The notes under the pieces were generated by a model. The model worked only from the letters and a program-made list of their open reading frames with translations. It was not told the DNA's origin and ran no database searches. From assembly GCF_000332055.1 (NCBI RefSeq), contig NZ_ALVZ01000226.1, positions 36,127 to 100,126 on the forward strand: a stretch of 64,000 nucleotides of DNA. The letters run 5' to 3'. The DNA comes from Xenococcus sp. PCC 7305. GTDB taxonomy: Bacteria > Cyanobacteriota > Cyanobacteriia > Cyanobacteriales > Xenococcaceae. The position numbers were made by a program, and so were the translations under genes. Below, piece after piece: positions 28,264-37,649 of this stretch. How positions within the stretch are numbered: position 1 is the stretch's first letter; the number at the start of each line of letters is the position of its first letter.

Positions 28264-29007
28264 TTATTTACCTAATAGGGAAAGGAACAAAAACTTGGGT
28301 AACACCAACATTCTTTTCCAGCGCCAAGGTTCTTGATAAAGACGATAAGACCATTCCAAATTGTTATTTCTCAACCATAAAGGGGCGCGAGTCTTATTTC
28401 CCGCCCAAATATCAAAGCTACCACCAACACCAATCCAGATCGAATTGGGACATAAATGGCGATACTTCTGAATCCAAAGTTCTTGACGGGGAACGCCTAA
28501 CCCAACAAATATCAATGGAGGTTGGGCTGCTTGTAGACTTTTGAGCCATTGTTGTTCTTGTTCTCCAGATAGATAACCATGTTGTTGCATGATTGAAAGT
28601 CTGGGGATTTTTTGTTGCCATGTTTCAGCAGCAAGCTCTGCTACTCCTGGTTTTCCACCGTAAAAACAAATCAACTCAGGGTTTGAATTCTTTTCCAATC
28701 GATTTAGAAGCGATTCTGCTAGTTCAATTCCTGGACAGCGATTTTGTTTAATCCCATGTAAACGCAGATACAAAACCACTCCTGCACCGTCGGGAACCAC
28801 CAAATTAGCTTGGCGAATAATTGAGGCCAGATTAGAATCAGCTTCTGCCAGCATTGTCATTTCTGCATTAATCGTAACGACATGAGTGCCTATTTGCTGT
28901 TTTAATCTCTCTTCTAGCCAGTCTATATAGTCATCAAGCAAATGTACGGGCAAATTGAAAAGGGAAAATACTTGTGGTTCGGGGAGTTTATTGTTTAGTT
29001 GGAGCAT
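28264..29007 (-). CDS. WecG/TagA/CpsF-family glycosyltransferase
   Basis: The 247-residue GT26-type enzyme has VVTINAEMTMLAEADSNL, the VVPDGAGVVLYLRL acceptor-site motif, LICFYGGKPGVAE and PLIFVGLGVPRQELWI. The family transfers N-acetylmannosamine(uronic acid) or glucosyl residues to lipid-linked carriers for exopolysaccharide or teichoic-acid-like polymers. No other polysaccharide genes are nearby. Its 3' end faces the DUF928 gene. Confidence 0.92.
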   Translation of the reverse strand: MLQLNNKLPEPQVFSLFNLPVHLLDDYIDWLEERLKQQIGTHVVTINAEMTMLAEADSNLASIIRQANLVVPDGAGVVLYLRLHGIKQNRCPGIELAESLLNRLEKNSNPELICFYGGKPGVAELAAETWQQKIPRLSIMQQHGYLSGEQEQQWLKSLQAAQPPLIFVGLGVPRQELWIQKYRHLCPNSIWIGVGGSFDIWAGNKTRAPLWLRNNNLEWSYRLYQEPWRWKRMLVLPKFLFLSLLGK

Positions 29008-29089
29008 TGTAACAAAAATTAATATATTATCCAGATATAAAGATTAACGGCTGGCAGAACTCTTGTTTGACAAGACAATAACAATTATT

Positions 29090-29425
29090 TTAGTTTCTCG
29101 GTTCTAATTGTACAGCTGTTCCTGTCGCTGTAATCAAAAAGAGAACTCCCTTTTCGTCCGGGTTAATAGTGCCAGTATCAACTTTGATGCCAATTACACC
29201 ATTAGCTGCTAATTTTTGAGCCTGTTTCTCCAGCTTTTTGATAGCCTCTAATTGTCCTTTTTCAAAAACCTTTTCATAACTGCCTGTTCGCCCACCAATT
29301 ACATCTCTAATTCCAGCAAATAAATCCCTAATAGCATTTGTGCCATAAACAACTTCAGCTGTCACAATACCTAAATATTCTTTGATCTCATAACCTTGAG
29401 CTGTGTCGGTAGTGGTAGTTAGCAT
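29090..29425 (-). CDS. YbjQ/UPF0145 family protein
   Basis: The 111-residue protein matches UPF0145: TTTDTAQGYEIKEYLGIVTA, GRTGSYEKVF, and a C-terminal GVIGIKVDTGTI strand. The family forms pentamers with an annotated heavy-metal-binding fold, but the cellular role is not established. It has its own start and is divergent from the next gene. Confidence 0.9.
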   Translation of the reverse strand: MLTTTTDTAQGYEIKEYLGIVTAEVVYGTNAIRDLFAGIRDVIGGRTGSYEKVFEKGQLEAIKKLEKQAQKLAANGVIGIKVDTGTINPDEKGVLFLITATGTAVQLEPRN

Positions 29426-29495
29426 TTAAAGTAAGATGTTACCTGATAACTTATCCTTTGATGAATATTATCATAGCCAACTAAATGTAAAAATT

Positions 29496-30410
29496 ATGCG
29501 TTATTCCCTTCAAGAAAGATTCTTAGGAGCTTTTTTTGGCAGTGTTATTGGAGAACAATGGCAGCATCAAGATATTCAAGAAAAAATATCGACGGAGAAA
29601 CTTAAGCCTGAGCAGACTCCTTGGCTCGCAGTTCATCAAAAACTTGTGGCTCAAATACCTTTATCTTGGGATCTCTCGTTATCTTGGGAAAATTGGGAAC
29701 TTAATAGGGCAAAAAAACTCACAAGCTCAGAAATAGCTATAGCTCTTTTACCAATTATTCTCTACTATCATGACAATCTGACCCAATTAGAGTTTTTGCT
29801 ACAGCAGGTCATTCAGGATTGGAAAATTCCCCTATCAAATATTCATGGCCTTTTATTGTGGAGTACGGGTATTTCTTTGGCCTTGAGGGAAAAGATAGCT
29901 CCAGAATATTTATGGAAACAGCTAAGTGTTAATAGCAAATTTTTTGCCAGTTCTGCTCCTTATAAGTTAGAAAACTTACAAACATTATTTGATAGGGGGT
30001 TAAGCATTACAGAAGTGACAGAAGAACTGTCTTTGGTTGTTTCTCAAGATATGTTACCTTTTCTATTGTCTTTATACTGCTTTTATCAGACTCCAGAAAA
30101 TTTTCTTTTAGCAATCAAACAAGCATTCAGAGTTGATAATACGGTATCTGGTCTAATGGCTTTAACAGGTTGTCTGTCGGGAGCGCATAACAGCAGAATC
30201 GGCTTGCCTGTGAATTGGGAAAAATTGTGTCAACGGGAAAACGACTACCAAAAAATTTGGCAACTAGCTAGCCGGGTTTTTGCGACCTGGTCGGGAGTAT
30301 ATTTGCCAGGAAATAATGTTACGATCTCGGCTGTAGTGTCAACTCCCCAGACTTTCCAAACTCGTTCCAATTTGAAAATTATTTCCCAAAAAGAGTATGA
30401 ATTACAATAG
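29496..30410 (+). CDS. Degenerate ADP-ribosylglycohydrolase-like protein
   Basis: The 304-residue protein begins RYSLQERFLGAFFGSVIGEQ. It has a C-terminal VSGLMALTGCLSGAHNSRIG region that resembles the DraG/ADP-ribosylglycohydrolase fold. The Asp-rich magnesium sites of active enzymes (DDT near the N-terminus and DxDT near the C-terminus) are not visible, so hydrolase activity is doubtful. An in-frame ATG at 29436 would add 20 residues; homologues start near the RYSL sequence, so 29496 is preferred. Confidence 0.55.
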   Translation: MRYSLQERFLGAFFGSVIGEQWQHQDIQEKISTEKLKPEQTPWLAVHQKLVAQIPLSWDLSLSWENWELNRAKKLTSSEIAIALLPIILYYHDNLTQLEFLLQQVIQDWKIPLSNIHGLLLWSTGISLALREKIAPEYLWKQLSVNSKFFASSAPYKLENLQTLFDRGLSITEVTEELSLVVSQDMLPFLLSLYCFYQTPENFLLAIKQAFRVDNTVSGLMALTGCLSGAHNSRIGLPVNWEKLCQRENDYQKIWQLASRVFATWSGVYLPGNNVTISAVVSTPQTFQTRSNLKIISQKEYELQ

Positions 30411-30445
30411 TTACAGTCTATTTCAGCTTTAAAGAGTATTCGCAA

Positions 30446-32893
30446 ATGATTAAAAGCTGGCATTTATTAACTAAAAAAATCGACTTATGGCAACGCAAAT
30501 GCAGACAGCGATTGAATTTTCTTTGGTTCACTAAAAATAATCGGCAAATTAGGAAAATCTCAGCAATTGTCAAGGATTTTAGTGGCTCCAATCTTCAATC
30601 TTCTAAACGGCAAAGTATTAAGTTGCATTATTCTCTGGCAATGCTAATCTTTGCCTTGGTGGCTTTGACTAGTGTGGTGGGTTATCGCTTCTACAATCAA
30701 CCACAACTTACCGTCGGCAAAATCTCTCCCATCAAGATTGAAGCGCCTTGGGATGACGAATTTGAAGATACCAAAACGACTTTGGCAAGACGCAAAGAGG
30801 TGCAACGGGGGATTGTGCCAATACTTAGACAAGACAAAGAAATTACAGAACAGATTAGACTTCAACTTGCTAAGTATTTAGAGCGCATTGAACAGTTAAG
30901 AGTTCAGAACCAACCATTTCCTTTTTTTAATAGCAAGATTATTTCTTTGCCTAGTCAACAATATCTTCGCTCTTGTTCCTCGGCAGAATTCCAAGCTATT
31001 TTAAAGTCTCTTGAGCCTCGTCAAAATATTGCTTTTTCCCAGTTTCCCAACTTTTTAACGCTTAATGTTCAGCAGCAGCAGGCTCTAGAACAACTAAGAA
31101 GATATCAAAAAGCCGTTTCTAGACCGCAATTCAAGAAGTTAATTGCTCAAGTTGATGAGGTTCGTTCGCGTTATGTTCAAGGGCTTAAAAAGTTTCGAGC
31201 GAAACCAATCCCCAGCTTTGATGATCGCGACTTAGCGGCTTTTTTAACTCTCAGTAACCAAGAATGGGTGGTGACTAAAACTTCTATTGAGGGGGCGACA
31301 GAAAGAATTATTGCCCAAGGCATTGCTCCTGGTACTCCTCGATATTTGCTCTCCTCGGCAGTGGCACTACAGTTGGGAACCCAAATTCCTAAGTCGGTAT
31401 CTCCGTTGGTTAACAGTTTATTATTGAATGTTTTACAACCAAATTTACAGGAAAATCGCGAAGCAACCCGGGAGTTGGCAGAAAAAGCAGCCCAGGAGAT
31501 TGCTCCTGTTATGGTGGCTATTAAAAAAGGTCAAATAATTGTTGATGCTGGAGACAAGATTTCTCAAGCTGATTTTGTACTCCTTGATGGTTTTGGCTTA
31601 AGCCGTCGCGGGATTAATTGGTTGGGATTAAGGTTATCTGCAATCTTGGTGCTCTCGGTGATTGGGGTTTTTGTGCTAGTTCAAAGGCAAATTTATCCGG
31701 CGATTCGTCGTCGTGATTATTTGTTAGTCTGTTTGCTGAGCGTGAGCGCTCCCCTGCTCAGTATTTTTAATGTTGCTCATACTAATTTGGCGGCAATAGG
31801 TCTTTTCGTTAGTAGCTTTTATAATCCTTTGTTGGCAATTTGTCATGTTTCATTGTTGACGATTTTGGTTACCTGGAGCCAATCCGGTTGGGGTTGGGAA
31901 TATTTGATTGCCGGTAGTGCGGGGGGTTTGTTGGCAGCGGCGATCGCAGGGACTGTGCGATCGCGAGAGGCGATGGCTCGTTTGGGCGTGGTTGTCGGTT
32001 TGACCCAAGGAGTTGTTTATTTACTAACAACTCTGATTCTCAGTGCTAGTGCGGCAACTATTTGGTTAGCAGTCTTACCTGGAGCAATTATTCATGGTTT
32101 ATGGGGCGTTGCTTGGTGCATTGTTGCGATCGGCATCTCACCCTATCTAGAAAGATTTTTTGATCTCATTACCCCGATTCGTTTGGCAGAATTGTCCAAT
32201 CCTAATTTACCTTTACTCAAGCGATTGGCAACAGAAGCTCCAGGGACTTTTCAACATACGATGTTTGTTTGCTGCCTAGCAGAATCCGCAGCAAGAAAGC
32301 TCAACTGTAATGTGGAGCTCGTCAGGGCCGGAACTTTGTACCATGATATTGGCAAGATGCATGATCCTTTAGGTTTTATCGAAAATCAGATGGGAGGCCC
32401 CAATAAACATGATGAAATCAATAATCCTTGGGTGAGCGCAGAAATTATCAAAAAACATGTCAGTGAAGGATTAGTTATGGCAAAAAAATATGGTTTGCCT
32501 CAAGCAATTCGGGATTTTATTCCTGAACATCAAGGTACTTTGTTGATTGCCTATTTTTATCATCATGCCAAACAAAATAATCAAATAGGAGACGAGCCAA
32601 TTTTAGAAGCTGATTTTCGCTATGATGGCCCAATTCCTCAGTCTCGTGAAGCAGGGATTATGATGTTAGCCGATGGTTGTGAAGCTGCATTGCGATCGCT
32701 TAAGGATGCAACTCCTGAACAAGCTTTATCGACAATCAAGAAAATTTTTAAGGCTCGCTGGAAAGATGACCAACTAGTAGATAGTGGCTTGAGCTACGAT
32801 GAATTGCGTATCATTGCTGATGTTTTTGTCCAAGTTTGGCAACAATTTAATCACAAGCGAATAGCTTACCCTAAAGGTGCGCTTAATAACTAA
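30446..32893 (+). CDS. 7TM-HD domain protein (PgpH-like cyclic-di-AMP phosphodiesterase)
   Basis: The 815-residue protein has an N-terminal helix (about 65-85), a large extracytoplasmic 7TMR-HD sensor region, seven membrane helices (about 385-590) and a cytoplasmic HD domain with the metal motif HDIGKMHDP (about residues 630-640). EHQGTLLIAYFYHHA follows. Members such as Listeria PgpH hydrolyse cyclic di-AMP, controlling osmotic and potassium balance. The 35-base gap from the preceding gene and the same strand suggest co-transcription. Confidence 0.9.
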   Translation: MIKSWHLLTKKIDLWQRKCRQRLNFLWFTKNNRQIRKISAIVKDFSGSNLQSSKRQSIKLHYSLAMLIFALVALTSVVGYRFYNQPQLTVGKISPIKIEAPWDDEFEDTKTTLARRKEVQRGIVPILRQDKEITEQIRLQLAKYLERIEQLRVQNQPFPFFNSKIISLPSQQYLRSCSSAEFQAILKSLEPRQNIAFSQFPNFLTLNVQQQQALEQLRRYQKAVSRPQFKKLIAQVDEVRSRYVQGLKKFRAKPIPSFDDRDLAAFLTLSNQEWVVTKTSIEGATERIIAQGIAPGTPRYLLSSAVALQLGTQIPKSVSPLVNSLLLNVLQPNLQENREATRELAEKAAQEIAPVMVAIKKGQIIVDAGDKISQADFVLLDGFGLSRRGINWLGLRLSAILVLSVIGVFVLVQRQIYPAIRRRDYLLVCLLSVSAPLLSIFNVAHTNLAAIGLFVSSFYNPLLAICHVSLLTILVTWSQSGWGWEYLIAGSAGGLLAAAIAGTVRSREAMARLGVVVGLTQGVVYLLTTLILSASAATIWLAVLPGAIIHGLWGVAWCIVAIGISPYLERFFDLITPIRLAELSNPNLPLLKRLATEAPGTFQHTMFVCCLAESAARKLNCNVELVRAGTLYHDIGKMHDPLGFIENQMGGPNKHDEINNPWVSAEIIKKHVSEGLVMAKKYGLPQAIRDFIPEHQGTLLIAYFYHHAKQNNQIGDEPILEADFRYDGPIPQSREAGIMMLADGCEAALRSLKDATPEQALSTIKKIFKARWKDDQLVDSGLSYDELRIIADVFVQVWQQFNHKRIAYPKGALNN

Positions 32894-32898
32894 CTTTG

Positions 32899-32917
32899 CT
32901 CAGGCTTCGCTCCTGAG
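32899..32917. other. Intercistronic hairpin
   Basis: CTCAGG and CCTGAG form a perfect 6-bp stem with a 7-base loop between the 7TM-HD and dut genes. No T-run follows, so it is more likely an mRNA-processing or stability element than a terminator. Confidence 0.45.
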
Positions 32918-32938
32918 GGCAGAAGAATATATTTCTAC

Positions 32939-33370
32939 ATGAAAATTAAAATCTTAAAACTAGATGAGTCTGCAACTATTCCCCACTATAGTCATCCAGG
33001 GGATGCCGGACTTGATTTGTTTGCGATCGCAGAACAAACCCTTGACCCTGGTGAAGCTAAACTCATTCCCACTGGCATCGCGATCGCATTACCTCCAGGG
33101 ACCGAAGCTCAGATACGCCCCAGGAGTGGCCTGGCACTAAAACATTCGATTACTGTTTTGAATAGTCCAGGCACAATTGATGCTGGTTACCGGGGCGAAA
33201 TCGGCATTATTTTAATTAATCACGGCAAAAATCCGTTTCATGTCCTGTCTGGAATGAAAATCGCCCAAATGGTAATTGCCCCAGTGCTCCAAGCAGAAAT
33301 AGAAACAGTTGCGAACTTAACCACAACTTCGAGGGGAACAGGTGGTTTTGGCTCAACAGGATTTGCATAA
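32939..33370 (+). CDS. dut: Deoxyuridine 5'-triphosphate nucleotidohydrolase
   Basis: This homotrimeric dUTPase hydrolyses dUTP to dUMP, keeping uracil out of DNA. The 143-residue protein has the conserved motifs: [30 protein letters not shown], and the C-terminal flexible P-loop-like [10 protein letters not shown]. All are complete. Confidence 0.97.
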   Translation: MKIKILKLDESATIPHYSHPGDAGLDLFAIAEQTLDPGEAKLIPTGIAIALPPGTEAQIRPRSGLALKHSITVLNSPGTIDAGYRGEIGIILINHGKNPFHVLSGMKIAQMVIAPVLQAEIETVANLTTTSRGTGGFGSTGFA

Positions 33371-33498
33371 GCTGATCTTTGGGATAAATGATTCCTTTAA
33401 AGACCAAAAATGCTTAAGATAAGAAAGTTAACATAATTAACACTTCTTGTATGGAGTAACGTTACAAAACGTAACTGCCGCTAAAAAAAATTTATAGA

Positions 33499-34311
33499 AT
33501 GAATCAAATTGCAACTGTGACTAATCTTAAAACTGTTTCCGACACTAAAAGATCTTTTTATAATAACTACAATAAGCCTATTAACTCAGTTTATCGTCGC
33601 ATAGTCGAAGAATTGTTGGTAGAAATGCATCTATTGTCAGTTAATGCCGATTTCAAAAGTGATCCAATTTTCTACTTGGGAGTAGTCAGTTGTTTTGAGC
33701 GTTTGATGCAAGGATATCAACCAGATCAGGATAAAGGTGCAATCTTTAATGCCCTTTGTCGAGCTGTGGATGGAGATCCCGAGTCCTATCGTGCTCAAGC
33801 AGGCAATCTCCTCGCGATCGCAAAAGAAAAATCGGGCGAGGAATTAATTGCTTGGTTGGGTGAGCCCACCGCGATCGCCGGGGCAGAAAATATTGCTGAG
33901 ACTATAAAATCAATTGCAGCTAATGCTAATTTTAAATACAGCCGTCCTTTTGGTATTGGGTTATATACTCTCTTAGAAGAAGCTGATGCGAAATTGCTTG
34001 AAGATAGTGATAAGCGCAACGAGATCTTTGAGAACATTGCCAAAACTTTATCTTTGCCAGGCGACAAGATGAAAAAAGATCTTGAGCTATATCGTAGTAA
34101 CCTTGAAAAAATGGAGCAGGTTCTCAAGGCAATTGAGGACGCTCTGCAAGCTAGCCGCAAACAGAGGGAAAAACGCGCTCAAGAAAAGAAGGACAAAGAA
34201 GAAGCTGCAAAAGCAGCCGCAGAGCAATCTGTTGTAGCCAAAGAATCAGAAGAATCAGTGAAAGCTGATGCAGGTAGTGAAGGAGCATCAGGAATCGAAC
34301 TTGATAAATAA
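33499..34311 (+). CDS. thf1: Thylakoid formation protein Thf1/Psb29
   Basis: The 270-residue protein begins with the hallmark TVSDTKRSFYNNYNKPINSVYRRIVEELLVEMHLL. A helical domain (FYLGVVSCFERLMQGYQPD) and a charged C-terminal coiled coil (about 195-270) follow. Thf1/Psb29 co-purifies with photosystem II and supports FtsH protease levels and PSII repair. It is a single gene with no clear terminator; a GGCAGAA repeat follows. Confidence 0.95.
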   Translation: MNQIATVTNLKTVSDTKRSFYNNYNKPINSVYRRIVEELLVEMHLLSVNADFKSDPIFYLGVVSCFERLMQGYQPDQDKGAIFNALCRAVDGDPESYRAQAGNLLAIAKEKSGEELIAWLGEPTAIAGAENIAETIKSIAANANFKYSRPFGIGLYTLLEEADAKLLEDSDKRNEIFENIAKTLSLPGDKMKKDLELYRSNLEKMEQVLKAIEDALQASRKQREKRAQEKKDKEEAAKAAAEQSVVAKESEESVKADAGSEGASGIELDK

Positions 34312-34315
34312 GTAA

Positions 34316-34350
34316 AAGGCAGAAGGCAGAAGGCAGAAGGCAGAAGGCAG
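34316..34350. repeat. GGCAGAA heptamer tandem repeat
   Basis: Five tandem GGCAGAA-type units lie between thf1 and the ABC exporter gene. A related stretch is at 58295-58340. These are low-complexity dispersed repeats. Confidence 0.8.
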
Positions 34351-34384
34351 AAATTCTCATGAATGAATCAAGCTTTGATTTTGT

Positions 34385-36541
34385 CTAGTCTTCTTCTTCT
34401 GCTGAGCGAATCAATCGCCGATAAACTCCTCCTTCCCGCCACAACTGATCATGAGTGCCGCGCTGGGCAATTTTGCCTTGTTCCAAAACAATAATCTCAT
34501 CACAATCGCGAATTGTACTCAAGCGATGCGCTACCACAATACAACTACATTTTCGCGATCGCAAATTGGCCCCAATCACTTTTTCTGTTTGAGCATCTAA
34601 AGCAGAAGTTGCCTCGTCCATAACTAAAATTGTGGGATTTTTTACCAAGGCACGAGCAATTTCTAATCTTTGCCTTTGTCCTCCACTCAGATTAACTCCT
34701 CCTTCCAGCAATTCTGCTTCATATCCTCCTGGGATTTTAATCACAGTTTGATTAATCACCGCATCTCGACAGGCTGTTACAAGCTGCTCATCGGTTACAG
34801 AAGCATCCCATAGGGTGAGATTGTCTCGTACAGTTCCCCCAAATAGAAAAATATCCTGTTCAACGAGAGATAAAGAATTAGCCAGAATCTCTTGAGGAAT
34901 CTCTCTTCGGGCAATGCCATCAAACAAAATCTCTCCAGCCCAAGGTTGATAAAGTCCAGAAATCAGTTTAGCCAAGGTCGATTTCCCCGACCCACTAGCA
35001 CCGACTAAGGCTACTCTTTGTCCCGGTTGTAACGAAAGACTAAAGTTTTCAATTAAAGGTGGCTCGACATGAGAATAACCAAAAGTGATATTGTGTAACT
35101 CGACATAACCTTGCAACTGTGCCTTTTTTCCCCCATCTTCTGGTCTCCGTTTCTCGACTTCAGAATCAAGAGAATTACCCAAAACATCATCTAAACGATT
35201 TAAATCCCCTTCTAATTCCTGAAGAGTCGTCCCAAAATCTAGCAAGGTATTGACAGGTTGCTGAAAACTTAACATTAAACTTTGAAAGGCTACTAACATG
35301 CCTATACTGAGGTTGCCATCCATAACTCGCCAACCGCCAACTACTAGGATGAACATTGACGTCAAAGAAGTTAGCAATATAGGTGAAATTCCCAAGATCT
35401 GGTTTGTAACTTCTAACTCTTGTTGAGCAGTTACGGCCTTGGCATAATAACCAGACCAACGAGCGAAAAAATCTGATTCTAATGCCGATGCTTTTAGCGT
35501 TTCTATACTTTGAAGTGCGGCAATTCCAACCCCGTAAGTCTTTCCCCAATCTTGCACTAAGCGCATATTCGCATCTACTCGCTTGCGAGCTACCCACCGC
35601 AATGCCAGCCCATTGATTGCGGAAAAACAGATGCCAATTAAGGTCAACACCCCATCATAGGCAAACATAACTAAGGCATAAAATAAGATCATCACAGCAT
35701 CAATGACCGTTGTGGCTAATTGCCCTGACAGTATCTGGGCAACTTTATTATTTAGACTGGCACGATTGCTGATTTCCCCAGCATATCTTTGAGCATAAAA
35801 ACTGACAGGCAATCGCAGAATATGCCAGAGGAAGCGAGTAGACATGCCCACTGCTAGCTTAATTCTCAGCTTTCTTAAATAGCGCAGTCGCAATAATGTC
35901 AAAATGCTTTGGAAGATTGTAGTGATGATCATGCCTAAGATCAAAGGACGTAGCCATGCGGTGCGATTTTCTACCAGAATCTCGTCCACAAATATCTGGC
36001 TGAAAACTGGGATTGCTAAACCTGGCAACACAAGGAGAAATCCTGCCACAATACAGTATAAAATGGCCCCAGTCGAACCTCGCAAGCGTTCAATCAAAGC
36101 TAAGATGACATTCGGTTTGCGTCCTCCTCGTTTGAAATCATCTCCTGGTTTGATGAGCAGCACTACTCCAGTAAAGCTCGCATCAAATTCATCCCAGCTA
36201 ACTTTCCGAGGGCCAGTAGCCGGATCATTGAGAAACACCCAATGTTTGCTAAATCCTTCCACTACGAGGAAGTGATTGAAGTTCCAAAAAACGATGAAGG
36301 GGCCAATTATTGCTTGGAGCTGTTCTAGACGTTCGGCCTTAAAGCCCTCTGCTATCATTCCATAGCGCCTGGCCGCCAAAATTATATTAGATGCTTTACT
36401 TCCATCACGGGATACCCCGCATTCAATACGCAGTTCAGCCAAGGGGACAATGCGATCGTAGTAGGCCATAATAATCGCTAAGGATGCAGCGCCACATTCA
36501 ACTGCTTCCATTTGCAAGATTGTCGGGGTTTTGAAACGCAT
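34385..36541 (-). CDS. C39-peptidase ABC exporter of the NHLP bacteriocin type
   Basis: This is a 718-residue three-domain exporter. The N-terminal C39 peptidase (about 1-135) has the oxyanion Gln and catalytic Cys in LQMEAVECGAAS, a His in NFNHFLVVEG and an Asp in NDPATGPR. Six membrane helices (about 155-430) follow. The ATPase has Walker A GASGSGKSTL, signature LSGGQRQRLE, Walker B ILVMDEATSALD and an H-loop in VAHRLSTI. Such exporters cut a double-Gly leader and secrete the peptide. No precursor or maturation gene is visible within the window, and no second transporter subunit. The region next to its start is a degenerate island. Confidence 0.9.
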   Translation of the reverse strand: MRFKTPTILQMEAVECGAASLAIIMAYYDRIVPLAELRIECGVSRDGSKASNIILAARRYGMIAEGFKAERLEQLQAIIGPFIVFWNFNHFLVVEGFSKHWVFLNDPATGPRKVSWDEFDASFTGVVLLIKPGDDFKRGGRKPNVILALIERLRGSTGAILYCIVAGFLLVLPGLAIPVFSQIFVDEILVENRTAWLRPLILGMIITTIFQSILTLLRLRYLRKLRIKLAVGMSTRFLWHILRLPVSFYAQRYAGEISNRASLNNKVAQILSGQLATTVIDAVMILFYALVMFAYDGVLTLIGICFSAINGLALRWVARKRVDANMRLVQDWGKTYGVGIAALQSIETLKASALESDFFARWSGYYAKAVTAQQELEVTNQILGISPILLTSLTSMFILVVGGWRVMDGNLSIGMLVAFQSLMLSFQQPVNTLLDFGTTLQELEGDLNRLDDVLGNSLDSEVEKRRPEDGGKKAQLQGYVELHNITFGYSHVEPPLIENFSLSLQPGQRVALVGASGSGKSTLAKLISGLYQPWAGEILFDGIARREIPQEILANSLSLVEQDIFLFGGTVRDNLTLWDASVTDEQLVTACRDAVINQTVIKIPGGYEAELLEGGVNLSGGQRQRLEIARALVKNPTILVMDEATSALDAQTEKVIGANLRSRKCSCIVVAHRLSTIRDCDEIIVLEQGKIAQRGTHDQLWREGGVYRRLIRSAEEED

Positions 36542-36599
36542 GAGCTGGGGGAGAGGTTTTGGGTTTTGGGTGTTAGTTAATTTGCGATCGCCTCTAATT

Positions 36600-36660
36600 G
36601 CGATCGCGATAATAGCTTTGTCGTCATAACTTGCCGACTACGCCACAAGAGTTTTTTCGA
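36600..36660. repeat. Left copy of a 61-bp direct repeat flanking the island
   Basis: The element starts with the HIP1 octamer and shows about 90% identity to the copy at 40428-40488 in the same orientation. Both copies keep one frame open, encoding D-R-D-N-S-F-V-V-I and R-L-R-H. The surrounding 36542-36761 holds no gene I can support, although one frame remains open from about 36581 to 36738. Confidence 0.8.
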
Positions 36661-36761
36661 GAACAAGCAGTTTTACAAGATTGGCAATTTTCAGTTAACA
36701 GTAGTCAGGCAATCAACCTTATCAAATTATCGATTTCCAGAATAATTTAAAGGAGAAAAAA

Positions 36762-37148
36762 ATGCTAACACCAACATGGATTAAATGGGAACCTATAGAA
36801 AATTTACCAAAGGAACTTTATCTTTATGAATTAAAGGATAATGCCAATGGTTTAACGATAAATTTAATAGAAGAACAAAACTATCCCACTCTTACAATTC
36901 ATTTCAGTAACTACTATTCTTATAAAAATACTGATGAAGGATATTTGCTAATGGCAAATCATCAAATAGAAAAAGGAACTGGTAAGTGGAGTTTATATAC
37001 TGTAGAGAATTCAATGTATTTGCAGTGGCTTCATCGTCAAAGTGTTGAATAGCCTCAACAAAAAAAACTTATGAACTACATTATTGGGACGCAAAATGAG
37101 GTTGTAGATATTTTAAGTTCGGAAATACCTCAAGTAAAAAGAAATTGA
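36762..37148 (+). pseudogene. Paralogue of the next gene, stopped by in-frame TAG
   Basis: The first 96 codons form an open frame behind an AAGGAG ribosome-binding site, beginning TPTWIKWEPIENLPKELYLY. TAG at 37050 is followed in the same frame by 31 more codons to TGA (37146). That tail (NYIIGTQNEVVDIL) aligns without gaps to the C-terminus of the adjacent intact paralogue (HYIIKATNNVVEIL). The TAG falls opposite a Thr codon. Total length is 129 codons against 128. The family is unknown to me. A 96-residue product could still be made. Confidence 0.8.
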
Positions 37149-37190
37149 TTGCTATATACTACCACAAATTCATTGGAGAAATAGAGTATA

Positions 37191-37574
37191 ATGCCTGATC
37201 ATAAATTAATCAAATGGGAACCTATAGAAGACCTCCCAGATAATTTTTATATTTATGAATTTACCGAAAAAAGTGATATTTTGACATTAATCTTTAAGAG
37301 CAAGGAAAAATCTTTTAACTTTAAAATTGTTTTTAATGGTTATTTTACTTATCGAAACACAAAATATAATAGTCTTTTAGAAAATAACCTTAATTTGCCA
37401 AGACAATGTGGTTTGTTTATTCTAGAAAATTCACCTTATTTGAAATGGTTCCATTATGTAAGTTTTGATACATGTAAAAACAACAAAATTAAGCACTATA
37501 TAATTAAAGCAACTAATAATGTAGTAGAGATATTGGATTGCGATACTCCAACAATAGAATTAAAAGAAGATTAA
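37191..37574 (+). CDS. Small soluble protein of unknown family, 127 aa
   Basis: This intact paralogue of the preceding interrupted gene shares LIKWEPIEDLP, then Y-x-YE, ENSPYLKWFH and NNVVEIL. It has no signal peptide or membrane helix. The coding DNA is very AT-rich compared with the flanking core genes, pointing to transfer. Tandem small paralogues of this size resemble immunity-gene arrays, but no toxin partner is identifiable, so that is speculation. Confidence 0.6.
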   Translation: MPDHKLIKWEPIEDLPDNFYIYEFTEKSDILTLIFKSKEKSFNFKIVFNGYFTYRNTKYNSLLENNLNLPRQCGLFILENSPYLKWFHYVSFDTCKNNKIKHYIIKATNNVVEILDCDTPTIELKED

Positions 37575-37583
37575 TATATTACA

Positions 37584-37640
37584 TAAAAGTACTTGAAAAG
37601 TATGAAGAGCTACCATGCAATAAACAAATAATTAACAATA
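37584..37640 (+). pseudogene. Relic of the 3' end of another copy of the following gene
   Basis: About 57 bases match the last codons of the gene at 37650-38147 (both read V-L-E-K-Y then E-L-P-C-N-K-Q-I). The relic stands directly before the start of that gene, exactly as the end of copy 1 stands before copy 2. It shows that at least three tandem units existed. Confidence 0.75.
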
Positions 37641-37649
37641 GCAATAATA

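Noticed and set aside
36581..36738. Open frame across the left 61-bp repeat as a gene
   Set aside because: It has no start codon with a ribosome-binding site. The part shared with the right repeat is only about 20 codons, so it is treated as a fragment.
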